A stretch of DNA of 64,000 bases from Nitratireductor sp. (GTDB taxonomy: Bacteria > Pseudomonadota > Alphaproteobacteria > Rhizobiales > Rhizobiaceae), in the NCBI GenBank assembly GCA_020637805.1, contig JACKJU010000015.1, positions 1-64,000 of the forward strand. Direction: 5' to 3'. Shown in pieces: positions 27,205 through 35,475 of this stretch. The notes beneath the pieces were generated by a model that had not been told where the DNA came from, made no database searches, and worked only from the letters and a program-made list of their open reading frames with translations. Position numbers and translations under genes: made by a program. Position 1 is the stretch's first letter; each line of letters begins with the position of its first letter.

Positions 27205-27360
27205 CGAATCTCCTTGTGATCGACCCAGTTATCCACAATCACGCTGGGTAAAGCATGAACCGTGCCGACTACCTCCCGTCTACGCGGGAAATCGAAAACC
27301 GAACCTTAATTGCGGCATGTTTCGGGCCTGCCGGACGTGATTACCTGCCCGGATGGTTAA

Positions 27361-27374
27361 CATTGGTACCAATG
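27361..27374. promoter_or_regulatory. perfect 14-bp palindrome, possible operator
   Basis: CATTGGTACCAATG is fully self-complementary and stands alone in a non-coding region, about 157 bases upstream of the JmjC-like gene start and 85 bases upstream of the stress-type -35 box. Dimeric regulators bind sites of this size. No regulator gene is adjacent, so the binding protein is unknown. Confidence 0.35.
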
Positions 27375-27458
27375 CTGTACCGCAATGGGATTGCCGGTGT
27401 GTGGGAGCCAATCCTCCCTTCCCGTTTTGGCGCAGTTGGCTCAGTTCATTCGGCAGAC

Positions 27459-27483
27459 GGAACCTTTTGCCGCCGCAGCCGTT
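27459..27483 (+). promoter_or_regulatory. EcfG-type general stress promoter of the DUF1328 gene
   Basis: GGAAC (27459-27463), 16 bases, then CGTT (27480-27483). This is the consensus read by the alphaproteobacterial general stress sigma factor EcfG (RpoE2). Transcription would begin near 27490, 26 bases before the DUF1328 start codon. The fit of sequence, spacing and gene type is good. Confidence 0.75.
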
Positions 27484-27515
27484 GAATTATCGGTCAACAA
27501 CAAGGGGATTTACCC

Positions 27516-27677
27516 ATGCTCAAGTGGATTCTGATACTTCTGATCGTCGCTGCGGTCGCCAGCCTTCTCGGCTTCAATTCCATTTCCGGCGCCGCCATGA
27601 CCGGCGTGAAACTGCTGATCGGCATCCTGCTGATCGTGTTCCTGCTCACGCTTCTTGGTATTGTCGCCATTGCCTGA
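27516..27677 (+). CDS. DUF1328 small membrane protein (YtjA family)
   Basis: A 53-residue peptide starting MLKWILILLIVAAVASLLGF with two transmembrane helices (about 4-20 and 31-51) separated by NSISGAAMTG, the DUF1328 pattern. Function is unknown, but such peptides are common in general-stress regulons, and this gene has an EcfG-type promoter. AAGGGGA precedes the ATG. A terminator follows 75 bases later. Confidence 0.9.
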   Translation: MLKWILILLIVAAVASLLGFNSISGAAMTGVKLLIGILLIVFLLTLLGIVAIA

Positions 27678-27752
27678 CGCATTTGTCAGGCGCTGACACG
27701 AAGACCGGCGATGGCAGCCTTTAAACCGCCGGAAAAATCAGCCATATAGAAG

Positions 27753-27785
27753 CCGCCCGCAACAATTGCGGGCGGTTTGCGTTTC
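27753..27785 (+). terminator. intrinsic terminator after the DUF1328 gene
   Basis: Perfect 10-bp stem CCGCCCGCAA (27753-27762) with TTGCGGGCGG (27766-27775), a three-base loop, then TTTGCGTTTC. It ends 12 bases before the dapF start, so dapF must be transcribed by read-through or from a start inside this short gap. Confidence 0.85.
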
Positions 27786-27796
27786 AGGCGGCAATC

Positions 27797-28666
27797 ATGG
27801 CTCTCGACACACCCTTCGCGAAAATGAATGGCGCAGGCAACGAAATCCTCGTTGTCGACATTCGCGAGTCAGGCCGTGAATTGTCCGAGGCTGCGGCTCT
27901 CGCCCTCGCTGCCAGCGACGCCATACCCTATGACCAGATCATGGAAATCAGGTCGCCTAAGGTCGCGGGAATGGATGCCGGCATCCGGATCCTGAACAAT
28001 GACGCTTCGGAATCGGGCGCCTGCGGCAACGGCATGCGCTGTGTAACCGCCTATATGAGCGCAAGCGACGGCAGGACCCATTATGATTTCATGACCCGGC
28101 GCGGCCCGCTAACCGCCGACATCGGCGAAGGCGGCATGATAACGGTCGACATGGGAGAGCCGAAGCTTGGCTGGCAGGACATTCCGCTGGCCGAGGAATT
28201 CCACGATACCCGCAAGATCGAATTGCAGATCGGACCGATCGATGCACCGGTGCTGCATTCCCCCAGCGTCGTCAGCATGGGCAATCCCCACGCCATCTTC
28301 TGGGTCAACCGGGATGTCTGGGATTATGATCTCGACCGTTTCGGTCCCCTCCTGGAAAACCATCCGATCTTTCCCGAAAGGGCCAACATCACCATCGCGC
28401 AGGTCGTCGATCCCGCTCACGTGAATATCCGGACGTGGGAACGCGGCGCCGGGCTCACGCTTGCCTGCGGCTCGGCCTCCTGTGCAACGGTCGTGGCAGC
28501 GGCCCGCAAGGGCCTGACCGGGCGAAGGGTGGAGATCACCGCACCGTCGGGCAAGAAACTCATCGTCGAATGGGCGGACAACAACCATGTCCTGATGACC
28601 GGGGAAGCCGAGTTCGAGTTTTCGGGAAAACTCGACCCGGACACCGGCGCGTTCAGCCGAACCTGA
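27797..28666 (+). CDS. dapF: diaminopimelate epimerase
   Basis: Interconverts LL- and meso-diaminopimelate for lysine and peptidoglycan synthesis; PLP-independent, with two catalytic cysteines. In 289 residues these are Cys76 (SGACGNGMRC) and Cys224 (LACGSASCA), both intact. The start MALDTPFAKMNGAGNEILVVD is normal. mtaB, ftsY and yciB follow on the same strand after an oppositely oriented SH3-like gene, the usual Rhizobiales neighbourhood. Confidence 0.97.
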   Translation: MALDTPFAKMNGAGNEILVVDIRESGRELSEAAALALAASDAIPYDQIMEIRSPKVAGMDAGIRILNNDASESGACGNGMRCVTAYMSASDGRTHYDFMTRRGPLTADIGEGGMITVDMGEPKLGWQDIPLAEEFHDTRKIELQIGPIDAPVLHSPSVVSMGNPHAIFWVNRDVWDYDLDRFGPLLENHPIFPERANITIAQVVDPAHVNIRTWERGAGLTLACGSASCATVVAAARKGLTGRRVEITAPSGKKLIVEWADNNHVLMTGEAEFEFSGKLDPDTGAFSRT

Positions 28667-28682
28667 GTTCCGCCAGCAGTTT

Positions 28683-29270
28683 CTATTCGCAGCCGAAATG
28701 CACGCCGGAGATCTCGACCTCCTTCGAGCATACCGTTCCGCCCCAGACATAGCCTTCCTGGCCCTCCCAGAAGCGCACCTTCACCCATTGCCAGCCATCA
28801 TGAAAGCTGCCGGTCTCACCGGTGAACTCGATTAGCTCACCTTTCGGGAGACGGGTGATTTCCTTGCCGGATATGTCCGGCTTGTCCCGGATAATGGATC
28901 CGAAGACGGACTGGCCGGTAGCCATGGCAGCCGTCGATACGCAGGGAAAGCTGGTGTCCTCGCCTTCGATGGACAGCACGCCCTCCTTGCCCTTGGAGTG
29001 GAAGGTGATCTTGCCGTTTGAGTATTTCTCGCCCGAAGCCGAGGGTACGCGCGGCAGCTTCTCGTTCTCTTCTGGATAGCCGATCAGGCCAACGAATTCT
29101 CCGCCGTAATAGATCCCGCTGCCAAGCAGATAACCGTCGCGCGCCAGCGCCGGATGATCCGTCACGTCGCAGGTGAAATTCGGGAACGGCGAGGCCGATG
29201 CAGCGTGACAGAACAACAGGACCGGAAGACAGGAAAGCCATGCCCGGCAAGCTGGGAACCGCGCCTTCAT
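28683..29270 (-). CDS. secreted SH3-like domain protein
   Basis: A 195-residue exported protein. The start at 29268-29270 has a strong AAGGAG. A signal peptide ends about residue 26 (CHAASA). Six or more cysteines, including the pairs in NFTCDV, FPCVST and GTVCSK...FGCE, suggest disulphides. The C-terminal half resembles a bacterial SH3 domain (WQWVKVRFWEGQEGYVWGG). Role unknown; it may bind cell-wall material. It is inserted between dapF and mtaB on the opposite strand. Confidence 0.78.
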   Translation of the reverse strand: MKARFPACRAWLSCLPVLLFCHAASASPFPNFTCDVTDHPALARDGYLLGSGIYYGGEFVGLIGYPEENEKLPRVPSASGEKYSNGKITFHSKGKEGVLSIEGEDTSFPCVSTAAMATGQSVFGSIIRDKPDISGKEITRLPKGELIEFTGETGSFHDGWQWVKVRFWEGQEGYVWGGTVCSKEVEISGVHFGCE

Positions 29271-29442
29271 GTATAATCTCCTTGCTTTGCCGCCATGGTA
29301 CCACCTTTTCACACGGCGCGGATCGCAGCAACCTCCCGTCCGCCATGCGACCGGACTAAGCGCGTGCGGGGCTTACCTCTGGCAATTTGGTGCCGGATGC
29401 GCCATATCAGCCGCGAATTGGAACACTGACAGCATTCGGCAC

Positions 29443-30747
29443 ATGACCATCAAGACGCTGACATTCGGCTGCCGCCTCAATGCATACGAAAGCGAGGTGA
29501 TGAGCCGGGAGGCCGAAAAGGCCGGTCTTGGCACGCTCGAAAACGGGGCAGTGCTGGTCAACACCTGCGCGGTGACCGCAGAGGCCGTGCGCCAGGCAAA
29601 GCAGGCGATCCGCCGCGCACGGCGCGAGAACCCGGATGCACGCATCATCGTTTCAGGCTGCGCCGCACAGACCGAACCGCAGACCTTTGCCGAGATGGAA
29701 GAGGTCGATCTTGTCATCGGCAACGAGGACAAGCTGAACGAAACCGCCTACCGCGCCCTGCCGGAATTCGGCATCAACCAGTTCGAGAAAGTTCGCGTCA
29801 ACGATATCTTCGAGGTTCGCGAGACAGCCTCCCACATGGTGCAGTCGGTGGACGGTCACAGCAGGGCCTTCGTTCAGGTGCAAAATGGTTGCGACCATCG
29901 CTGCACGTTTTGCATCATTCCGTTCGGCCGCGGAAATTCACGTTCGGTCCCAGCCGGAGAGGTCGTCGATCAAATCCGCCAGCTCGTCGAGAACGGATAT
30001 CGCGAGGCAGTTCTGACCGGCGTCGATACCACCTCCTGGGGCACCGATCTTCCCGGTTCGCCGAAACTCGGCACACTGGTCAGGTCGGTTCTGAAAAACG
30101 TTCCCGAGCTGGAGCGTCTTCGTATTTCCTCGATCGATTCAATCGAGGTCGATGACACGCTGCTCGACGTGATTGCCAATGAAGAGCGATTTCTGCCGCA
30201 CCTGCACCTGTCACTCCAGCATGGCGACGACATGATTCTCAAACGCATGAAACGGCGCCATTCGCGCTCCGATTCGATAGCGTTCTGCGAGAGAGTACGC
30301 AAACTGCGCCCGGACATGGTGTTCGGTGCAGACCTGATGGCCGGGTTTCCGACCGAAACCGGTGAAATGTTCGAGAACCTGCTTTCGGTTGTCGATGATT
30401 GCGGCCTCACTTGGCTCCACGTCTTTCCGTTCTCGCCCCGAGAAGGGACTCCCGCTGCCAGGATGCCGCAGGTCGACCGCGCGCTGGTCAAGGAACGCGC
30501 AGGCCGCTTGCGCGACAAGGGAACGGAAGTGGCAAACCGCTTTCTGGATACGTTAGTCGGGACAACCGAAACCGTTCTGATGGAACGCGGCGGTACAGGC
30601 CACACTGCCCAGTTCGCGCCACTGCGCATCGGCACCGAAGCGGCCCCGCAAGCCGGCTCACTGCTTCGGGTGAGCTTTACCGGGCACAGGGATGGTCTCT
30701 TGACCGCAGTGCCGCAATTGCCGGATGCGCTTGCGGGCACGGCGTGA
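29443..30747 (+). CDS. mtaB: tRNA t6A37 methylthiotransferase
   Basis: Radical-SAM enzyme adding a methylthio group to t6A37 in ANN-decoding tRNAs. In 434 residues: N-terminal cluster domain (TFGCRLN, LVNTCAVT, VSGCAAQTEP), radical-SAM motif GCDHRCTFCIIPFGRG (about 149-164) and a C-terminal TRAM-like end. The start MTIKTLTFGCRLNAYE at 29443 is the conserved one. It is followed 45 bases later by ftsY. Confidence 0.95.
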   Translation: MTIKTLTFGCRLNAYESEVMSREAEKAGLGTLENGAVLVNTCAVTAEAVRQAKQAIRRARRENPDARIIVSGCAAQTEPQTFAEMEEVDLVIGNEDKLNETAYRALPEFGINQFEKVRVNDIFEVRETASHMVQSVDGHSRAFVQVQNGCDHRCTFCIIPFGRGNSRSVPAGEVVDQIRQLVENGYREAVLTGVDTTSWGTDLPGSPKLGTLVRSVLKNVPELERLRISSIDSIEVDDTLLDVIANEERFLPHLHLSLQHGDDMILKRMKRRHSRSDSIAFCERVRKLRPDMVFGADLMAGFPTETGEMFENLLSVVDDCGLTWLHVFPFSPREGTPAARMPQVDRALVKERAGRLRDKGTEVANRFLDTLVGTTETVLMERGGTGHTAQFAPLRIGTEAAPQAGSLLRVSFTGHRDGLLTAVPQLPDALAGTA

Positions 30748-30792
30748 ACACGTCACAAGTGGCAATCAAACGACCGGACAGGACAAACCTTC

Positions 30793-32520
30793 ATGGCTGA
30801 CAAGAAACCGGGCCTCCTCAAACGCATGTTCTCCTTCGGCTTCGGCAAGAAGAAGGATGAGGCTGAAACGGTATCCAAAGAGGAAGATGCGGTAGAAGCC
30901 GGGGTTCCCGCTGCCGCAAGCACGGCCGAAGAATCTCCTGTTCCCGCTGCGGAGCCGGTAGCGGTCGAAACGCCGCCCGCCGAACAACCGCAACCGCAGG
31001 AAACCGAGGAAGAAGCGGAACAAGCCGCAAGGGCGGCTGCCGACGAGGCAGAAAAGGCACGGCAGGAAGAAGACAGAAAAGCCGCCGAAGAGAAAAGCAA
31101 GGCGGAAGCCGAACTCAAGGAAGCCGAACGCAAGGCCGCCGAGAAAGAGAAGCGCGACGCCGAGGAAAAGGCGCGCAAGGAAGCGGAGCGGCTGGCCAGG
31201 GCCGAGGCCGAAAGACACGAGGCTGCGGAAAGAGAGCGCCTGAAGCAGGAAGAAGCTGCAAGGGCGGCCGCCGCCGCAAAGGCGAAGGCCGAAACTGCGG
31301 CAAAGGCCGAGGCCGCAGCGGAGGCCGAACGCCAGGAAATCAAACGCAAGGAAGCCGCTGCCGCTGCCAGTGTCGCAGACGAGTCGCCGGTTCCGGAAGC
31401 AGAGCCGATTTCCGTTGAGACACCGCCTGCCAATCAACCTCAGCCGGAAGAGCCGGACGACGTTGACGATGAGAGCAGTCCGGCAGGTGACGCGCTGGAA
31501 GACCTCGAAATCGAGGAAGGCCGCCTTTCGGTTACCGAGCGCAAACGCAGGAAAGAGCCCGAACCGGAACTTGTCCAGGATGAGGAAGAGCGGCGGTCGG
31601 GCTGGCTTTCGCGGCTTTCGCGCGGCCTGTCACGCTCGTCGAACACGCTCAGGGAAAATATCACCGGCGTGATATCCAAACGCAGGCTGGACGACGATAC
31701 CCTTCAGGACCTCGAGGATGTTCTGATCCAGGCCGACCTTGGCATCGAAACCGCAATGCGGGTGACCGATGCCCTTTCCGACCAGAAGTTCGGCAAGGAA
31801 GTGACGGAAGAAGAGGTCCGCGACGTCATGGCCTCGGAAATCGAGAAAATCCTGGTTCCCGTGGCCCAGGATCTCGAACTCGACCTGAACCATCAGCCTC
31901 ATGTCATTCTTGTCGTTGGCGTCAACGGTTCGGGAAAGACCACGACCATTGGCAAGCTCTCCCAGAAACTCTACGACGCCGGTTTCTCGACAACACTCGT
32001 GGCAGGCGACACTTTCCGGGCAGCGGCAATCGAGCAGTTGAAGATCTGGGGCGAGCGCACCCAGTCACCCGTCCTGTTCAGGCCGCACGGCGCCGATGCT
32101 GCGGGCCTGGTCTATGATGCCTGGGAAGAGGCCAAGAAGGATCGCCGCGACGTTCTGCTCATCGACACCGCCGGCCGCTTGCAGAACCGCAAGGAGCTGA
32201 TGGCGGAACTCGAAAAGATCGTCCGGGTTCTCAAGAAGCAGGACCCGAGTGCCCCGCACACGGTCCTGCTCACGCTGGACGCCACCACCGGCCAGAACGC
32301 CATGAACCAGGTCGAGATCTTCAAGGACGTCGCGGGCGTAAACGGTCTCGTGATGACAAAGCTCGACGGAACCGCACGCGGCGGCATTCTCGTTGCCATC
32401 TCGGCCAAGCACAAATTGCCGGTCTATTTCATTGGCGTGGGCGAGCAGGTTGCCGATCTGGAACCCTTCGAGGCGCGCGATTTCGCCCGCTCGATCGCAG
32501 GCCTTCCGAAAGAGGAATGA
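30793..32520 (+). CDS. ftsY: signal recognition particle receptor FtsY
   Basis: SRP receptor GTPase at the inner membrane. In 575 residues: a basic tip, then an acidic/Ala-rich extension to about residue 265 with a long charged helix (72-190), then the NG domain with VVGVNGSGKTTTIGKL (about 373-388), DTAGRLQNRKEL and TKLDGTARGGIL. The extension contains two copies of ESPVP-AEP-VETPPA-QPQP-E (47-70 and 197-220). The stop overlaps the run of ATGs that begins yciB. Confidence 0.98.
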   Translation: MADKKPGLLKRMFSFGFGKKKDEAETVSKEEDAVEAGVPAAASTAEESPVPAAEPVAVETPPAEQPQPQETEEEAEQAARAAADEAEKARQEEDRKAAEEKSKAEAELKEAERKAAEKEKRDAEEKARKEAERLARAEAERHEAAERERLKQEEAARAAAAAKAKAETAAKAEAAAEAERQEIKRKEAAAAASVADESPVPEAEPISVETPPANQPQPEEPDDVDDESSPAGDALEDLEIEEGRLSVTERKRRKEPEPELVQDEEERRSGWLSRLSRGLSRSSNTLRENITGVISKRRLDDDTLQDLEDVLIQADLGIETAMRVTDALSDQKFGKEVTEEEVRDVMASEIEKILVPVAQDLELDLNHQPHVILVVGVNGSGKTTTIGKLSQKLYDAGFSTTLVAGDTFRAAAIEQLKIWGERTQSPVLFRPHGADAAGLVYDAWEEAKKDRRDVLLIDTAGRLQNRKELMAELEKIVRVLKKQDPSAPHTVLLTLDATTGQNAMNQVEIFKDVAGVNGLVMTKLDGTARGGILVAISAKHKLPVYFIGVGEQVADLEPFEARDFARSIAGLPKEE

Positions 32521-32522
32521 TG

Positions 32523-33158
32523 ATGACCGACGAAACGCAGAAGAAAAAGCACCGCGAACTGTCGCAGCTTACCAAGCTGGCGCTCGAAATGGGGCCGCTG
32601 GTCGTCTTTTTCCTTGCCAACTCCTACGGCGATCAGCTGGCGGCCCGTTTCCCCGCACTCGCCGCCCTTGGCGGCAAGATATTCATCGGCACGGCCTTCT
32701 TCATGGTCGCCATGGCGGTTTCACTGACCCTGACCTGGGCATGGGAGCACCGCATCGCCATCATGCCGCTGATCACCGGCATCTTCGTTTTCGTCTTCGG
32801 CACGCTGACGCTCTACCTTCAGGACGAGACCTTCATCAAGATGAAGCCGACACTGGTCAACCTGCTGTTTGGCTCGGCCCTGCTGATCGGCCTGTTCGTG
32901 TTCAAACGTCCCCTGATGAAGCTGTTGTTCGACGGCCCCTTCCGCCTTGACGACGAGGGATGGCGCAAGCTCACATTCCGCTGGGGCCTGTTCTTCTTCT
33001 TTCTTGCAGCCGTCAATGAAGTCGTCTGGCGAAACTTCTCCGACGACTTCTGGGTCAACTTCAAGGTCTGGGCAACGATGCCGATGACCATTGTCTTCAT
33101 GATGTTCCAGTACCCGCTTCTCGCGAAACATGGCCTGGAGGACGAGGATCAGGACTGA
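32523..33158 (+). CDS. yciB: septation protein A family (YciB/IspZ) inner-membrane protein
   Basis: About 211 residues, five to six transmembrane helices, with the family start KLALEMGPLVVFFLANSYGD and the signature AAVNEVVWRNFSDDFWVNFK. YciB helps envelope integrity and was first linked to septation. Three consecutive ATG codons (32517, 32520 and 32523) are possible starts; the third has the best spacing from AGAGGA at 32511-32516. The ftsY stop overlaps the first two, so the genes are coupled. Confidence 0.93.
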   Translation: MTDETQKKKHRELSQLTKLALEMGPLVVFFLANSYGDQLAARFPALAALGGKIFIGTAFFMVAMAVSLTLTWAWEHRIAIMPLITGIFVFVFGTLTLYLQDETFIKMKPTLVNLLFGSALLIGLFVFKRPLMKLLFDGPFRLDDEGWRKLTFRWGLFFFFLAAVNEVVWRNFSDDFWVNFKVWATMPMTIVFMMFQYPLLAKHGLEDEDQD

Positions 33159-33225
33159 TTGATCGCAAGATCATCTTCGTGGCCGTGACCGGCCCGAAGT
33201 CATGCCTTCCACATTGGCAACTGCA

Positions 33226-33828
33226 TCACGAAGCGGGTTGCGCAAGCGCCTTTTCGATGGCCGGCATGATCTTGTTCTGCAGGATTTCCGGGTCGATCGG
33301 CCCAACATGCTTGAGTGCGATCATCCCGCCCTTGCCGATAAGGTAGGTCTCGGGAACGCCGTATACGCCCCATTCAATCGCCATCTTGCCATTCGGATCG
33401 ACACCGACTGCAGAAAAGGGGTTCCCCAGACTGCCCAGGAAACGCAACGCATTGTCGCTCGCATCCTTGTAGTTCATGCCGATGAGCTGGAAGCGCTTGT
33501 CCTTTGCCAGCTCGAAAAGGATCGGATGCTCCTGCCGGCAGGGAACGCACCACGATGCCCAGACATTGAGAAGTGTCACCTGGCCCTTGAACATCCCGGC
33601 CGAAAGACCCGGCACCTGTTTGCCGTCCTGGGTCAAGCCTTCCAGCGGCGCAAGCTCGGTCACCGGAGCAGGCTTGCCGATCAGAACGGATGGCAGGTCA
33701 CGCGACGCTCCACCCTTTTCCAACTGCGAGTAGAAAACGCCTGCCAGCGCCAGAAACACGGCAAGCGGGATGATAGCGAGCAGCCAGCGGCCTGCGCCGG
33801 CCTTGGGGTTTTCTTCGCCAGTTGCCAT
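33226..33828 (-). CDS. ccmG: cytochrome c biogenesis thiol:disulfide oxidoreductase CcmG/DsbE
   Basis: A 200-residue membrane-anchored periplasmic thioredoxin that reduces apocytochrome c haem-binding cysteines. One N-terminal helix (about 14-33), then the thioredoxin domain with the active site NVWASWCVPCRQEHP and the cis-proline loop GVYGVPETYLIG. The start at 33826-33828 is four bases after the ccmD stop and has AGGGAAAGA; an alternative nine codons upstream overlaps ccmD. Confidence 0.95.
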   Translation of the reverse strand: MATGEENPKAGAGRWLLAIIPLAVFLALAGVFYSQLEKGGASRDLPSVLIGKPAPVTELAPLEGLTQDGKQVPGLSAGMFKGQVTLLNVWASWCVPCRQEHPILFELAKDKRFQLIGMNYKDASDNALRFLGSLGNPFSAVGVDPNGKMAIEWGVYGVPETYLIGKGGMIALKHVGPIDPEILQNKIMPAIEKALAQPAS

Positions 33829-33832
33829 GAAG

Positions 33833-33997
33833 TTATCTTTCCCTGGAGGAGGCACGGCGGATGCCCCGGGCTTCGAGTTCCCGGATTTCCGCCTTCCTGC
33901 GGCGGTACTGCACCATGATCCAGACCGTCAGGCCGCCGACGACAAGCGCGCTTACCAGATAGGACGGTATGATGAAGGCGGCATATTTACCGAACAT
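33833..33997 (-). CDS. ccmD: haem exporter protein CcmD
   Basis: A 54-residue single-helix membrane peptide needed for release of haem-loaded CcmE from CcmABC. It starts MFGKYAAFIIPSYLVSALVV and ends with a basic tail, YRRRKAEIRELEARG, as in the family. Its ATG overlaps the ccmC stop (TGATG), and ccmG begins four bases after its stop. Confidence 0.92.
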   Translation of the reverse strand: MFGKYAAFIIPSYLVSALVVGGLTVWIMVQYRRRKAEIRELEARGIRRASSRER

Positions 33998-34770
33998 CAG
34001 CGCACACCTTCCGCGGCCTTGAGTTTCATGACGCGAATGCGCCGCTTGAGGATTTCAGACCGCATGTTCATCAGGTGCAGCGTGAAGAATATCAGCGTGT
34101 AGGCCAGCGCCATGACCAGCAGCGGATAGAGAAAGGCTGCGTCCATCGCGGGTCTTCCGAAGCGCGAAACGCTTGCCGGCTGATGAAGCGTGTTCCACCA
34201 GTCGACCGAGAACTTGATGATCGGAATGTTGACGAAACCGACCAGCGTGATCACGGCGAGCGACTTGGCAGCCTGCGCAGGTTCCTCGATGGCACGCGCC
34301 AGCGCCATGATGCCCAGATAGATGATGAACAGCACGAGCACGGATGTGAGCCGCGCATCCCACACCCAGTAGGTGCCCCACATCGGCTTGCCCCACAAGG
34401 AGCCCGTAACCAGCGAGATGAAGGTGAATGCTGCCCCGATGGGCGCGGCGGCGCGAAGCGATACATCCGAAAGCGGGTGCCGCCAGACCAGCGTACCCAG
34501 TGCGGAGATGCTCATGACCGAATAGCACATCATGGCAAGCCAGGCCGCCGGTACGTGAATGAACATGATCAGCACGGTGGCACCCTGCTGGTAGTCTTCG
34601 GGAGCCGTGAAGCACATGTAAAGACCGGCCACGAGCAAGGCCACGGACAGCGCGGCAAGCCAGGGAATGACCCGGTCGGCAATCCCCATGAACCGCGTCG
34701 GGTTTGCTAGGCTGGCGAGCCATGCCCAGAAACCGGCAGGTTGTGAAATTTCAGCGCTTTGACGCGTCAT
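33997..34770 (-). CDS. ccmC: haem exporter permease CcmC
   Basis: Six-helix membrane protein that presents haem to CcmE in cytochrome c maturation. The 257-residue form starts at 34768-34770 behind GAGAGGAAAA. The haem-handling tryptophan-rich motif WGTYWVWDARLTS is present, and flanking His residues (in FIHVPAAW and TLHQPAS) fit the haem ligands. Its stop overlaps the ccmD start by one base. Confidence 0.96.
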   Translation of the reverse strand: MTRQSAEISQPAGFWAWLASLANPTRFMGIADRVIPWLAALSVALLVAGLYMCFTAPEDYQQGATVLIMFIHVPAAWLAMMCYSVMSISALGTLVWRHPLSDVSLRAAAPIGAAFTFISLVTGSLWGKPMWGTYWVWDARLTSVLVLFIIYLGIMALARAIEEPAQAAKSLAVITLVGFVNIPIIKFSVDWWNTLHQPASVSRFGRPAMDAAFLYPLLVMALAYTLIFFTLHLMNMRSEILKRRIRVMKLKAAEGVR

Positions 34771-34815
34771 CGATTTTCCTCTCGGCGGCCTGTCTAATGG
34801 CCCTGCCCGCCACAA

Positions 34816-35475
34816 TCAATCCGCAGAATGCCGCAGCATTGCGGCAGCGGCAAGGGGACCAAGCACGCCGCTGAACAGGGTCAACGCACACAGGATCAGG
34901 AACGGCGCAGTGAAGGGATCGGGGTCGTAGATCGCACCATTGGTGGCCGTTATCCCGAAAACCAGCACGGGAATGACCAGCGGCAGCACCAGTATCGCGA
35001 TCAGCAGCCCGCCGCGCGGAAGCGTTACGGTCACCGCCGCGCCCACTGCGCCGATCAGCGTGATTGCCGGGGTTCCCACGAGCAGTGTCAGCATCACTGC
35101 ACCGGTCCCGACCGGCTCGACGTTGAGCATGATGCCAAACAGCGGTGTTGCCAGGATCAACGGCAGGCCGGTGGCCAGCCAGTGGGCCAGGCATTTGATC
35201 GCAATCGTCAGCGGCAGCAAATGGGGCTGCATCACGATGAGGTCGAGCGAACCGTCTTCCCGGTCCTGGGCAAACAGCCGGTCAAGACCCAGGAGGGATG
35301 CAAGCAGTGCACCAATCCACAGGATGGCCGGACCGATCCGGGCCAGAAGGTTCATGTCCGGCCCGACGGCAAAGGGAAACACAACGACGACTGCCAGAAA
35401 GAACAGGACGCCGGTCAGCGCCCCGCCACCTGCCCTGAAGGCAATGGCCAGTTCCCGTTTCAGAAGCGCTGTCAT
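34816..35475 (-). CDS. ccmB: haem exporter permease CcmB
   Basis: A 219-residue six-helix ABC-type permease of the CcmAB complex. The start MTALLKRELAIAFRAGGGAL and the RLFAQDREDGSLDLIVMQP segment are typical. It overlaps the ccmA stop by four bases (ATGA) and is followed by ccmC after 45 bases. Confidence 0.96.
   Translation of the reverse strand: MTALLKRELAIAFRAGGGALTGVLFFLAVVVVFPFAVGPDMNLLARIGPAILWIGALLASLLGLDRLFAQDREDGSLDLIVMQPHLLPLTIAIKCLAHWLATGLPLILATPLFGIMLNVEPVGTGAVMLTLLVGTPAITLIGAVGAAVTVTLPRGGLLIAILVLPLVIPVLVFGITATNGAIYDPDPFTAPFLILCALTLFSGVLGPLAAAAMLRHSAD

Larger units (their letters stand above)
27205..27515. other. divergent intergenic region JmjC-like gene / DUF1328 gene
   Basis: A 311-base gap. 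From left to right it contains an ACCCAG/CTGGGT inverted repeat (27223-27249) whose loop holds TTATCCACA, a perfect 14-base palindrome CATTGGTACCAATG (27361-27374) that looks like a repressor operator, and the stress-type promoter at 27459-27483. Confidence 0.6.

Noticed and set aside
27229..27237. TTATCCACA as part of a replication origin
   Set aside because: Only one DnaA-type box was seen, with no cluster, no AT-rich unwinding region and no dnaA or repABC genes nearby.
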